Positions 9,934 to 21,843 of a stretch of 62,751 nt of DNA are shown here, in pieces. The position numbers were made by a program, and so were the translations under genes. This stretch comes from Apophysomyces variabilis. Its lineage: Eukaryota; Mucoromycota; Mucoromycetes; Mucorales; Mucoraceae. The notes under the pieces are model-generated. The model was given only the letters and a program-made list of their open reading frames with translations, did not search any database and had not been told where the DNA came from. The DNA is taken from positions 8,182 through 70,932 of the forward strand of contig MZZL01000381.1 in the NCBI GenBank assembly GCA_002749535.1. Direction: 5' to 3'. Numbering within the stretch: position 1 is the first letter of the stretch; every line of letters starts with the position of its first letter.

Positions 9934-12900
9934 TTACTTGAGTTTTCTTGTTCTTTTGTTTATGACCTTTTCCTGATTATTGCTCCTTCTTTTATGAGTC
10001 AACTTTATATCATTATCAGGCTTCTCTGCAATGCGTTCCTAGTATGCAGAAATTATCTGTAGGTCTGTAAAATTCTTTGCAGGTTCCCAAGTGTCATCTG
10101 CTTCTTTGTAACCCTTCCAGCATACTTTATATAAGTATTCACCATTTACCTTTTTATGAGCTACAATAGCTTCAACCTCATAGATTTCTTCTACAGGAAT
10201 AATTTCATCCTGAGAGATTAATTTTAGCGCTTCTGGAGGATAGTCTCTTGGAAGCAATTCCCCTTTTTCATTTCTTAATGTGTAAGCACCACCAGTGTTT
10301 AATCTATCAACCGTATATGGTCCTTCATAACACTGCAGTTGAAAAAACGTTTTACCCTAGGTAAAATCTGGATAAAACGTCAAATATTACCCACATTTTA
10401 CTCACATTTTACCCACGTTTTACCCAGTGGGTAAAACTTTTGAGAAGTGGGTGAAACGTACCTTTTACCCACATTTTACCCACGTTTTACCCACCTTCTA
10501 TACCGTTATTAATTGGATAAAACAGTATGTGTCAGACGTAATTACATTAATGCTATTGGACTAAGTTGTATGCATTTAACAACTAACATTAGAATTCTAT
10601 TCGACCATATTCTTTTCTTTAAGCTCTTTTATTGGATTAACTTGCTTACAACAATACATGCTATTGAAGCTAATGATTCTTATCTAGTCTTTCTGATTGG
10701 ATGCTCTTTTTGTTGCATTCATTATTTTAGCCAATAAAATACACTTCTTTATCATGTATAACAACACTTCTTAGCCTTATATATAGAGAAAACAAACATT
10801 TTTATTTTATTGAAGATATATAATATAATATATGAACAGGTATCTAACTTTACGATTGGATCTATATAATCTTACCTAATTACTGAAGGCTAAAGAAGCA
10901 TAGAATTTAAAAAATGATAATTAGTAAAACATACGGCATAGCAATAACAAACGGCAACATTATATATAGGCCTACAAAAGATTATCTTGATGAATAATCA
11001 AGTTACAACGTAAAAAAAAATCTGTACCATTAAAACATGTGTCATGTTTCTCTGTTTCCATATTTTTTAAAGAAAGGAAAAGCTACTCTATAGGACAAAT
11101 AAAAAGTCAAGATTAGTTACATTTAGGTCAATCAATCAAAATACCTTAGTTAAAAGTAAGAAGCAAGCTTTCCTATAACATTGCAATTATATCGGCTATC
11201 AAAAGAAAAAAAAGAATGAGGTGCTGTCAAATGAAGATAAAAGCTTACCAGTAAAGAACACGCTTTCAGGTCAAGGATGTATGTCGTTAAGATGATATAT
11301 CATCAACATTGTGAAAGTGAGTTTGCCGATGAAGAAGTACTGAAAACGCCATAGAGTGAAAAAAAGCAGAGGAAAAAGTTTGTGAAAAAAAACGATAATA
11401 AAAAGAAAATGCGAATAACCCCATAAAAAAGAAAAAAAACCATGTTAAAAGCGCGTGATATAAATATTGACGCAGTTCCTGGGAATCACACATACACTGT
11501 CATACTGCTTATATTTTTACATTTGCTAGTTTTTCTCTTTTGGGAAAGGAGAGACTGAACAATACTGAAGATTGCTCCCCCCATGGGAAAGTGGGTAAAA
11601 CATCATGTATTACCCAGGGGTAAAATGTGGGTAAAACGCCTACTCTACTGCAGTGTAAAGAGGATCTAATTTTCCCGGTTGTAACGCCTTAATCATCACG
11701 TGGCTATTCTTGGGAAATTGTACAAGGACATGCCTTTTATCGAAGTTGCCTTTTTGCGCATCTATGACCGCTTTTGTTCTTTCAGCAATGGCTGAGAACA
11801 CAACGTCCGCCATATGCTTTACCTTTTTACAGAGTTCTTCTACACTCATTACTGGAGCTGGCTCCTCCGTTCAGTAATCTTTGAACTCATTCAACTTTCT
11901 TGCGAACATTAAAGAGAAGGGTGCAGAGTTATGACGTTTTGATATTTTTACGTTCATTGCCAGTTGACTACTTGGCACGTACATATCCCACTCTTTTGTG
12001 GCTCCCTTTAAGCTCTTTTTGATTGTATGAATTGACGTACTTACCCACCTTTCAGCTGCACCATTCGCTTTTGGGTGATAAGGGCATACAAGGTGATGAT
12101 CAAATCCAGCGGCATCAGCAAACTTGCTCATTAACCCGTTGATGAATTCACCACCATTATCAGATTATATTATCTTAGGTAATCCGAAATTGCAGAATAC
12201 TTGCACCAATGCTTTGACGATGGTGTCTGACTGTTTATTTGTGATGGGACATAAGATGCAGAAGCGTGTGCATATATCCACCATGATCAACACGTAATGA
12301 TTTCCAGTTAAAGACGTTATAAATAGGCCTGCCAGATCTATGGCCCAATGGTCACCTGGAATAGTTGAACGGATGGGTCTTAGCAGATGATAACCCTTTT
12401 TAGCAATGTTGAACTTTTGACACTCACTACATCACTTCACAATTTCTACAGCTTCTTGTAGTATCCCTGACCAGTTTATACCATCCGATTTTATAGCCTT
12501 GACTATGGCTTCAGCACTGAAATGGCCAAACAAATAGGCTTTTTTGAGTAAGTTCTTCCATTCATTTTCAGGTGGAGTCATGTAGTCCTCGCTTATTGTG
12601 GCTTTACGAATGCTTTGCTGTCGTGCCCTAGGGTTTATGTCCTTTTCTGCCTGGACTTTACCCCCCTCCAGCTCATTTTCGTCTATGAAAAGGCACAACA
12701 GATGATCAGGCAGTACATTGTCAATATTTGGAAGATGGATGACGTCAAAGTCATATTCAAGTAATGTGTCCATCCAGTTTATCATCATGGCATTTGGGAC
12801 CTTCTGCGTATGCAGGTAAGTTAGAGCTTTGTGGTTAGTGTACAGAGTGAATCGATTACCCCACAAGTATGCATGGAACTTATTGAGAGCATAGATAACC

Positions 12901-15900
12901 GCTAAAAGCTCTTTACATGTAACAGAATAGTTATGTTCCGATTTAGATAGTGCTCTGGCCATGAAGGCAATGTACTTGGTCTTGCCATTGACAACCTGAT
13001 ACAGCACGGCACCGATGCCTACATTGGAAGCATCTGTGGCAACGCAGAAAGGTAATGATAAATCAGGGTAGGACAACAATGGCGCACGGCTAATGACATA
13101 TTTTAGATCCTTAAAGGCCTTATCATGTTTTTCAGTCCATATAGAGTGTAAGCTGTCTGCGTTTCTCAAGGCATCCAATAGAGCGGTGAGACGTGCCACA
13201 TTTGGGATATGCTCCCTAAAATAATTCACAATGCCAAGAAAGCGTTGGATATCTTTACCAGTTTTAGGTGTTGGCCATTTTTCAACATTACTAACCTTAT
13301 GAGTATTCAAGGAAATGCCTTCATAGGAGATACAAAATCCAAGTAAGTATACGTAGCTCTGGGCAAAATGACACTTTTGTGGATTTAAGATCAGATTAAC
13401 GTCCGTCAAGATCTTTATGACGTTTTGTACATGGTTTGCATGTTCCATAAGTGATTTAGAATATATCACAACGTCATCCACGAAAGCTGTTACATATGGT
13501 AACTTATGAAATAAAGAAGCCATTATTCTTTGAAATTTGGAAGAGATCAGTTTAAGACTGAATGGACATCCTTGAAACATATACTGAACTCCATTAGGGG
13601 CAGTAAAAGCAGTTTTATGCTGATGTTCTTCAGCGATCATAAAGCAATGAAATGCGCTCTTGAGATCTAACGTACTGAAAACGCATGCACCCTTCAATTG
13701 GAAATATACGTCATGAATCAATGGCAATGGATACTTGTCCTCCCTAAGCAACTTATTGATGTGATGGGGATCTAAACAGGGTCTTTTACCTGTATAATTA
13801 CCCTCAGTGTCTTTCTTTGGAGCTAAGGTTAATGGACTGTTCCAGGCTGTATTTATAGGAGCCTTTTCAATAGTACCCTCTTCTAACCATTGTTTTATGG
13901 TGTCTTCAACCAATGGAATTAACGAATGTAGGATTGGATATTGCCTTCGGAAGGCAGTATGACCTTCTTCCATGTCAAGGTAAATGACAGATTTGGGTAC
14001 AGTACAAAAAGAGTTTTTCGGGATGCGTCCATTAGCTTCAATGTACAGTTCAATGCTGCACATAAACTCTTTACGTTCTTCCACTGTACCTACTGGTGAT
14101 TCATTTGGCACCAGTTTATCATGTATTGTCTCATCTTTTACACATTTTGTCAGAACATCCCATGAAATGGTTATTCCAGACAATGCAATACCCATTTTTG
14201 GCATAAGATCCATGCCAATACTTACTTGTGTACCTTCTGACAATTTCATTACTTCAAAAGAATGTTGGATCTTATGTCCATTGTATAAGAACTCAATCGG
14301 TTCAGTTTTTCTGATTCACTCAATCTCATGACCATGTGCAGCTAGGCTTATTTTACCAATGACTTTGTTCACTTTATATGATAGATTTTTAAAAATTTCA
14401 CTGTCTATAGCTGAGAAATCAGCACCAGTGTCCACAAGGGCTAGTAGTCGCTTATTCTGTAAGGTCAGAGGTATGAAACAAGATTTAGTTTAATTTGTCT
14501 TCATAGAGCGATTTTTTAAATGATGCTTACTTAATGCCTCGAGATCAAGCTCTTGCATAATATCATCTTCATTTGTGTTTACATGTTCATCATCTGATGT
14601 GTATGACAACGGATTATTCCAGTCATACGATGTAATTGCATGTGCCACACGGGCCATCAAGTTTTCCTTTGCCTTTTTTCCTTTTGCCTCCAGGAATTCA
14701 GGGCAGTGGTGACCATAGAACCATGGTTTATAACAATAGGTGCATGGTTTATCTATAGCCTGTGAGGTACTCATATTGTTACCCTTATTGCTATGATTAC
14801 CAAAGGATCTGTTACGTGCAGTCCTCTCATATTTACCTACCATGTTTTGGTTGACCTTAGGCTTTACTGAGCGAGAGATCAAATGGTCATCCTCTTCTAA
14901 AGACCATTTTCCATCCGAGGTTATGGCCAGGACAAGATCGCACACCTTATCTAAGTTGGTTGGGATGTTGGCACCGAACTGGGACGCCACAATGAAGCAA
15001 GCACGATCACAATAATGCAGGAGCAGAGAGGAGATGAAGGCAACAACGAGGTTTTCATTTTCTTCGCATCCAGACTCAAGACGTTGCGTTTGGAAACGCT
15101 CAATATACGCCAGAAGTGTTTCACCACGTTTTTAGACCATACAGAAAGTTTGCATGAGAGTTTGGTAGCAATGGATGGGAGTATCGAATTTATATAGAAG
15201 AATTGATTCAGCTTCAGACTAAGACAAGTTTTGATGGGTAAGCTTTGCGTCAAACCAAACCTTTTGACTATCGTTCAGACACAACTTGAGGAGTCTTTCC
15301 CAATGACCATCATAACCAATTTGGTACGCATCCAATTGAGCCTTGAATGCTCTTACAAAAGAACAAGCAGAATCATGGACGTCTTTTTTCATATTCCACT
15401 TGGTGCCACCAGCAAGTTGAAGAGCAGGCAAGTCTCTGGGAACTGCAGCACTTTGATTTATATTGTGCATGGGTTTAACTCCCAGTTGAGACATCTGAAG
15501 CTCAGAATTGGCAGAGCAGCTCATATTGAAACTTTCACACGAAGAAACAACACTGACAGATGCACGAAATTCCTTACACTCAGGATACTTCTTCGCACAA
15601 AGAAGAGAAAACTTATTAACACGCTCTTCAGTGATATAGAACTTATTTAGCAGGCGATCACATGTCTCCTCAGCTTCATTCATTTCCATAGCGTTGTTAT
15701 ACAAGCGCTCTTTTTGATTTACTAACTCTTTTAATTTAGCTAACGTGCAGAGGGCACTAGAAACTGGGTCTGCGTGCTTAGAAGTGCTACTGCCTTAAAA
15801 TACTGATGAGGGCAGAGAGACCACTGAACCAGGACCATTGATAACCGGGCTGGTCTTACCAGATGAGACAGGAATGGATGGATCCACAGATGGGATGGAT

Positions 15901-15989
15901 GGATGTTAATCCACATCCATTGATTGATCACCGGAAACAGAAACATAAGGATTAACCTCGGGGATGGATGTTTGATTTTCAATTGACAT
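9934..15989 (-). pseudogene. Ty3-F gag-pol with C-terminal chromodomain, several stops and one insertion
   Basis: The ATG at 15989 reads MSIENQTSIPEV. Gag (about 15989-14490) has stops TAA near 15907 and 15797 and further stops near 15219 and 15134. A zinc-knuckle-like CTYCYKPWFYGHHC has spacing unlike the usual CCHC. A protease motif ALVDTGADFSAI lies near 14425. RT and RNase H are open from 14249 to 12432 (FVDDVVIYS, ATDASNVG). Integrase follows with a zinc-binding end (CSEC) and a DDE core (HWAIDL, SDNGGEF, NGAAERW). At the C-terminus a chromodomain reads EIYEVEAIVAHK...YKVCWKGYKEADDTWEP. The frame ends at TAA 9934. Stops at 12429, about 12165, about 11870 and 10036 are single transitions from sense codons. 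Insertion of the 1.3-kb element splits the codons for LDPLY.EGPYTV. Confidence 0.92.
10331..11655. mobile_element. MITE-1: non-autonomous CACTG-ended element, 1325 bp
   Basis: Tips are CACTGCAGTTGAAAAAACG and, inverted on the right, CACTGCAGTAGAGTAGGCG; both run into GTTTTACCC. The 3-bp TSD is TAA (10328-10330 and 11656-11658). CACTG tips and a 3-bp TSD place it in the CACTA class. Both ends carry repeated TTTTACCC/GGGTAAAA units. The interior is AT-rich with no recognisable protein. A near full-length second copy is at 33678-34998. It sits inside the Ty3-F integrase-chromodomain region; removing it and one TSD restores the frame exactly. Confidence 0.95.
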
Positions 15990-16023
15990 CTTGATAGGGA
16001 TTTCAGAATTCAACGTAAAAAAA

Positions 16024-16250
16024 TGTTGTATTAAGATGGATAATGGATCAGACACAGAGACTCAAACAAGAGAATATATTGAGACTAGTGTTTATTCCTG
16101 AAAGAAGGATTATGAACTAAGAACCTATATTTAACGATTAAAGAATAAATCTTTTGTAATGGAGATCATACATCTGAAACAAGTCCAATTGATGTATGTA
16201 AAGGATATGGCTTATGAATCTACCTTAATACACTTTATCAGAATACCACA
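16024..16250 (-). repeat. Ty3-F 5' LTR
   Basis: 227 bp. On the minus strand it is preceded by CTTCC (GGAAG at 16251-16255) and followed by the unusual T-run priming region. Confidence 0.95.
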
Positions 16251-18113
16251 GGAAGCAGGTAAACTGGTTCCAGTTCCTCTTCTAAAACAAAAGATAGCGA
16301 ACAATGGCGCGTTATATTGATTGGTTTAACTATTATCAAAAGTATAAGTGTTAACAGACATATATTAATGGGTTTACTATTCAAGTTTTATCCTGTTACC
16401 TGTCTTAAGATGTTTGATGCTGTCTGAAGGATGCTTCTGAACATGAGTAGAGACCTCGGCTGTTTTTGTTTTTAATATTTTTGATTTTTCTGATGTTTTT
16501 GGTTTTTTTAACGTTTCTGATGTTTCTGATGTTTTTGTGGTTTTTTGACGCTTAGAATTAGGTTGCTGCGGCTCGTTATAATTGCGTCTACGTTTTGAAG
16601 TAATGTTATGCTTTGGCTCCCTTTTACTATAATAAAGTGAAAACCCATTTGCATAACTGCAAAATGCTGCTTCACAATTTTGCGTATAGGTGAGGACGGC
16701 TCTGACGTTGGGAACCAATCCTCTTTTCCTTCTAACAACGCAGTATAAATCATTATGGTATGATTCAATACCATTGGTTGTTCTTGTTAGGTGATCTAGA
16801 AGCTCATTACTCATTTGTAATTTTGAGCGAAAGATCATGCTCCACACAGATCTTCTACTCCAAAATTTCAATCACTGCATGGCTTCAGGAAATTGCATCT
16901 TAAGCTGGTCATGCGCAGATTGGTATATGTCTTTGTCGTCTGTTAAAGAAAGCAGGCTGCATAGACTTTTGAATGTTTTTTTCTTATCCTTCGCAATAAG
17001 ATCATGCGACTTAGCAACTTTATCCACTTTTCACATATAATGAGCGAAGCATCCTTTCAGATACTTCAGCTCGTCGTTTCTCTTGGTAAGCTTGCTGTAT
17101 ACTGTGTGAAATCCTTTGATTTGGGCAGTTGAAAAATCCATGACCATACTAAGGAAATCGTTGTTAAAATTGATGCTGAAGGTCAAAAAAAAGGAGGAAA
17201 AATAGCTGTTGAAAGTATGAGAGCATGTGTTTTTAATTACAGCAGCAAATATCAAAACATGATGACCAAGCTTTTTTGAGTATATGATGGAAGAGCAAAG
17301 ATGATAGCCGTTAAAGACACTAAAGGTCACATCTGTAAGAATAGGATGTGCCTTAAAATCCATGAAGTCATTAGCAGAAGGCAAATGCACAGCAATTAAC
17401 GTGTTCCTTTCCAGCAACCTGCATTCAGCAAAATATCCATCAAAATCCTGCTGGAGGTTATACAGATCTTTGATGGATGATTCTTGTGAACCTTCAAGTC
17501 TATGCTTCTTTAATATCTTGCTATGAAGATATCTGGTTTGGTCTATGTTCTGTAGGCTCTGATCAATGTTGCAGACAGGTGTTGTATATGCTCCCTGGTA
17601 GTGACCAATAACCAACCCTTTGGGAGTAATATCAGGGCAGGATATGACCAACTCCTCAAGCTGCTGTTGGTTCACTGCATGAAGATGTTTAACTTCATAT
17701 TTTTCATGAGTATGAAGGTCTTCTCCAGTGGCGTTTCCAGGGTACATGTAGCACTTATCATCCTGAAATTTGAAATGCACTCTTGCTTTGCATGTATTAT
17801 AGATCAGAGGGCTCCTGCATTCAAGGCACCCTTTTTCGCATTGGGCTTTAATGTATCTGTCAGTAGTTTTTGATCTGATATCAACTATCTGGAGCTGGCA
17901 GATGGGATTCATACAGCAAACTGAGCCTAAGCACATCTTTGTCAACATATGGCTGCCATCAGGACAGCTATAGCCATTTTGACATTTCAGGCTCCATCTA
18001 ATATTGATGTTCTTCACATCATAAACCCCTTCCTCATTGCAGGGAAATGGAATACTCAGGCGAGCATCACCTTCAGGGGAATGAGGGAAAGTTTGCATTT
18101 GTTGGAAAGACAT
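16251..18113 (-). pseudogene. MULE-1 transposase with GCM/FLYWCH-like zinc domain
   Basis: Starts MSFQQMQTFPHS at 18113. The N-terminal half carries a Cys/His-rich DNA-binding region (MCLGSVCCMNPIC; CEKGCLEC; TCKARVHFKF...HTHEKYEV), resembling WRKY-GCM/FLYWCH domains found on MULEs. The catalytic core shows PILTDVTFSVFNGYHLCS (first Asp), VMDFSTAQIKGFH (second Asp) and NGIESYHNDLY (Glu), the DDE triad of Mutator transposases. Stops at about 17031 (TGA, Arg expected) and 16869 (TGA, Trp expected) break it. The tail is basic with TSET/KPKTSEK repeats. A phase-matched intron (GTAACAGG...TTTTAG, about 16300-16386) leads into EEELEPVYLLP, where Ty3-F cut the gene; the rest now lies at 7224-8095. 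Confidence 0.85.
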
Positions 18114-18264
18114 TGTGATAAATAAACAGATTGTAGAATAAGAATAGCAAATATCTAGGGTGTATTACGAATAGCTACTTTAGTAGACGTACAAAGCATT
18201 TCCTATTATAGGACTATCTCTACAATTTCCTTTTCTGGAGGGTACCTCCAATTTACTGGCATCT
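18114..18264. other. MULE-1 right terminal region
   Basis: Noncoding sequence upstream of the transposase, ending at the 9-bp TSD (18265-18273). It contains GGAGGGTACCTCCAAT, whose inverse matches the TTGGAGGTACCC of the left tip at 450-480. Confidence 0.6.
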
Positions 18265-18273
18265 GTTCACCAA

Positions 18274-19445
18274 TGCCTCTTAGACAAAAACCTTTGCTAT
18301 GTGCAAACCTTTTGTCATAGATATAAGGCTTTTCACCTTGTATATTCTAAGAACAGCAAATAGTCATTTTTCTATATATGATATACTTTAGGTTTCATGC
18401 TATAATGTAATGTTAAACATTTTAAACTTTTTAGCATTTACTTTATTTTTTTAAATATGTAAAGGCTATCATTACCTTTTATGCAATTATTAAGTATTGC
18501 TCTTAGAAATTACATTAAATTATTTAACAGTATGACAATTGTTCCTTTATATATACAGATAATTATAATTATGTTATGGATAAACAAAGCGTAAATCTAT
18601 TGATATTCAGAAAACTAAAAAAAAAAATTACAAAACTAGAATTCCTTGATTAGTCATTAAAATATATAATAAAATATAGTTACCAAATTAATCAAGAATA
18701 ACTAGTTTGTCAACGTTGCTTGTCTTCTTTTTAGGCTTTTTGATTGAGAGATGACAATTCTAGAAAGACCTAACCTTATCATCTAGACCTAACTTTGCAC
18801 AGACCTCCTTATGTTTGTAATAAATAGGAGGCTATACCATTTTTTTACTATGTTTCATAACAACAGTAGCCCAATGATTTCTATGAACTAAGTGTATAAC
18901 CAAAGAAGATGGCAGCTTTTTTTAGTCAATAGGGCCATTATATAGAAGGTGCAAAACTAGGGGGTGAATATCAGCCAGTTCCTCCCCTTCATTAGTAGCC
19001 ACTGAACGCTTATCAGCGTCCAAGAAAATGGTAATAGGAACGTTAAACGTGTTGCAGGCCAGTTGAATGCAAATACTTAAGTCAAACTAGTATTCATAAC
19101 TATATCCTAGACTTGGTGCATTCTTTGATGGTTTATTGAGCTTATGTCCATATTTAACTATTTTTCACAATTACTCAACAGGATAGTTGTAATAATTCTT
19201 ATATATTTCTATGTTGCTGTCAAGTTATTGAAGCATTTGTTCTTTAACTGAAGGAAATTTATCTTCATCACCTTTCAGAAGTAGTGCCAGTACTCTGAAT
19301 CCACAATATCTATCTCCATGAACATCTACAGTATTGATATAATTATCTTGAGAAATGTTTTTATCAACAATGAAATTTGCATTATCAACATGTTATATGG
19401 CACTCCTGCATATGATCTAGTAATGCATATTAACAGTTACAATTA
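18274..19445. other. MULE-2 left internal region, no gene
   Basis: Starts with the inner part of the left TIR (18274-18320, inverse of 21687-21735). The rest is AT-rich with decayed coding-like fragments too broken to assign; some may be the end of the MULE-2 gene. Confidence 0.5.
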
Positions 19446-21587
19446 ACTTGAAGCTTCAGAATACCTCTTAGTCAGGAAGTTATTAATTTCTTGATTAACA
19501 GATTTTCGTTTGTTAGGAAGTATGAATACATCCCTATCCATTTCCTTGTCATCTTTCTTTTTAGCTTTAGCAATCTCAAAGCCAGAAGGTAATCGACTTC
19601 CTAATGCACCTTTTGGCCAACCTTTTGGCACAACTAGGGTTGGAAGTTTAATATCAGTAACAGAAACTTGCTTTGATTCTTTTATTGCTAACTCTACTTT
19701 TTCCAGGATATTTAGTAGCTGTTAGTCATTTTCAGCATCATTAAATATTTGCTCCAGGGTATAGAGCGCTCCAATACACCTTTCATATATACTACTAATA
19801 GCTTTGGTCTCAGGCTCATGATCCTTATTATTATGGCATGATCCTATATATTGTTTAAATACAATAATAAATTAGCCTAAGACCTACCTTCAGGGCTTAA
19901 ATGCCATCTCTTGCTAATAGAATCAAGGTCAATAGCTTCTATCTTGGGAGCCATATGTCTACAAAGCAACTGGTAGTTGATTTTTGTCAGGCAATTACAG
20001 TCATCTGAAGGTTCTATATCATGCTTGCATGCAATATACAATTCTCTCTTCAACTTGTGGATGGCATAATAGCTTACTCGCCTAAGCAAAAATCACATCT
20101 AATGCTTAGTTTCAAATGACAGCACTGGAATCCAATGTAATTCCTAGTTCAGATCATGCTTATGCTCTTCAGCCTAAAGCATAATTACTAATATTAATCT
20201 CTATAAAACTATCAATTATAGCATTACGTTTTTGACTAGCCAAATGTCAAAAGAGTTAAACTGCTTAAGTAGACTTCCTAGAGTCTCAAGTATATATTTA
20301 AGAGTATGATGCATGCCTTCAGTATGCTGCGTTGTATATGCTCCAAAATGGGTATATTTCTTGGTATGCAAACTAGCCCATTTCTTTTGCTGTTGTAGAA
20401 GTCTACGTTTGATTTATATAAAGACACATATCTTAGTTATCTTACTTGTCCAAATAGCTATTCAGCTCTTCTTCTTTGTTTGTATCTTTGACTGCTGCAT
20501 AGTAGTTTTCCAGTAATTCATTGAACCTTTGTTTATCTTTTCTCCAAATTATTCCCTTCATGGCGTCCAGGTACTTCTTTTCTTCCTCACTATCTTTGAT
20601 ATAGCAACCTTGCACATGCTTAATAAAATTCTTTTCAATGTGCCAGGCATATAAAATATGATTACTAGCAGGAAAGACATCTTTTAATGCTGCTGTTAAC
20701 GCTTTGTCATCATTAGTAACAAACAATGCTGGCTGTTTAGCACTCTATATATTGGAATAAAGCTCCATAGTTATTTATTTGTATGATATGGTTGTCTCAT
20801 CGACAATTAAGCTTTGGGCAATAAGGAAGCTATGTAAGCAGTTACCATCAACATTACTGATATCAACCATGTTCACCAGAGGCATTCTGTGCATATTTGT
20901 TTTATACGTTGCATTGATGATTATAACCTCTACAAATTGGACTGCTTTTTTAAGAGCATCAGACTGATACATAACAAGTAATTTTAACTCATTGCTTTTA
21001 GTCAATTCATATTTGATCTCATACTAACGATCCTTTAGAAATTCTAACAAGTCTGCCACTAGTCTACCCCTGGCAATCTTAAACATTTTTCTATGGAAAT
21101 TGTATATATCCTTTATTTTTATCAAAGGCATACTGTCATTATTCCTTATTTCATTGTAAATGTGCAAAGGTTTTATGCCATGTCAGGTTATTGAGCAAAC
21201 TTAGATATTAGTTGAAATATCTAGCTTTCAATGTTGGTAGTATATTGTTGGATTATCAGTCAAATTATACATATGATCAACATCTTCAGCAACTTTTCTG
21301 ACTAAAAACTTGTGCCCATATTTAGCACTAATCGATGCATACATCTTCTAGAGGCATCCTGAATATACCAAAGTCCTATATATCTTGCGCTCTTCATCTT
21401 TAAGTTTGCAAGTATTCTGGTATTGGCCACTATAAATAAATTTAATATATATATGATGACTAGGTGTGCTCAAAGCTGTTGTCACTGCAAACCTATGCTC
21501 TTTTGCCAGGGCCTGAGCAGCATTAAGCACATCAGTATGCATGTCAAAAACTTTTCCAATGAGGGCATTCATTTTGACAATAATCAA
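19446..21587 (-). pseudogene. MULE-2 transposase remnant (FAR1/MULE type), heavily decayed
   Basis: Recognisable pieces lie in order on the minus strand. First comes an N-terminal part (ALIGKVFDMHTDVLNAAQAL, 21587-21348). Then the first catalytic region, VIIINATYKTNMHRMPLVNM (about 20920), where family members have DATYKTN; Asp has become Asn, a G-to-A change. Then FVTNDDKALTAAL with NHILYAWHIEKNF (about 20640-20726), the second catalytic region, again with Asn where TD is usual. A C-terminal basic RPKGA-like motif (MPKGWPKGALGS, about 19600) resembles the tail of fungal FAR1-like MULEs. Numerous stops and frame breaks separate the pieces. It is older and more degraded than MULE-1. Confidence 0.8.
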
Positions 21588-21843
21588 ACTAAAGGATAAA
21601 GTATGTTGAAAACACTTTATTCAACTATTAAGCTTTAAGTCACAGGGATGCGTTTTTATGAAAAAGGGACGCTTTCATGTGTTTTGCAAGATAAAAGGTT
21701 TGCACATAAGCAATAGTTTTTGTCTGAGAGGTATTGGTGAACTTAATATGTCCTAACTGAGACTTAAATTGATAGTTAGTACCTCAAAAATGTTTTTGTC
21801 TAAGAGTGAAATGTTTTTGTCTGAAGCAATTGTCTTTTATAAA

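Larger units (their letters stand above)
9655..16250 (-). mobile_element. Ty3-F: Ty3/gypsy chromovirus, minus strand
   Basis: Two 227-bp LTRs (9655-9881 and 16024-16250; TGTG...AACA on the minus strand) enclose gag, protease, RT, RNase H, integrase and a chromodomain. A G-rich polypurine tract (GGAGGGGGGTAA, minus) abuts the 3' LTR at 9882-9896. The base run after the 5' LTR is TTTTTTTACGTTGAATTC, with no TGG start, so there is no ordinary tRNA 3'-CCA priming site; Ty3-C is alike. The outer flanks do not match each other (TAGCA, CTTCC) because of the inversion. It carries a CACTG-ended element at 10331-11655. Confidence 0.95.
450..18264 (-). mobile_element. MULE-1, Mutator-like element nested in the MULE-2 left TIR
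   Basis: It is bounded by a perfect 9-bp TSD, GTTCACCAA, at 441-449 and 18265-18273. The interrupted MULE-2 TIR continues in register across it. Its own ends are weakly inverted: both carry TTGGAGGTACCC about 12 bp from the tip, with degenerate outer bases. It encodes a GCM/FLYWCH-type MULE transposase with a downstream protease-like part, broken up by hAT-1, a lone LTR, Ty3-F and an inversion. What looks like a 17.8-kb element is only about 7 kb without these insertions. Confidence 0.78.
350..21834 (-). mobile_element. MULE-2, Mutator-like element (composite, carries MULE-1)
   Basis: Its terminal inverted repeat (TIR) is about 150 bp: 350-449 plus 18274-18320 on the left, inverse of 21687-21834 on the right, sharing TTCAGACAAAAACATTTCA near the tip. 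The flanks are TTTTATAAG (341-349) and TTTTATAAA (21835-21843), a 9-bp TSD with one G/A change, as expected for Mutator. The host site is the LTR of Ty3-E: the pieces on either side reassemble to about 274 bp, matching the homologous LTR at 33088 once that copy's extra ~32 bp is removed. Its transposase remnant lies at 19446-21587. Confidence 0.83.

Noticed and set aside
10513..10737. 74-codon open frame conserved in both CACTG-ended copies (also 33859-34083)
   Set aside because: AT-rich, hydrophobic, no domain. Conservation is explained by the copies being recent duplicates, and substitutions are not biased to silent sites.
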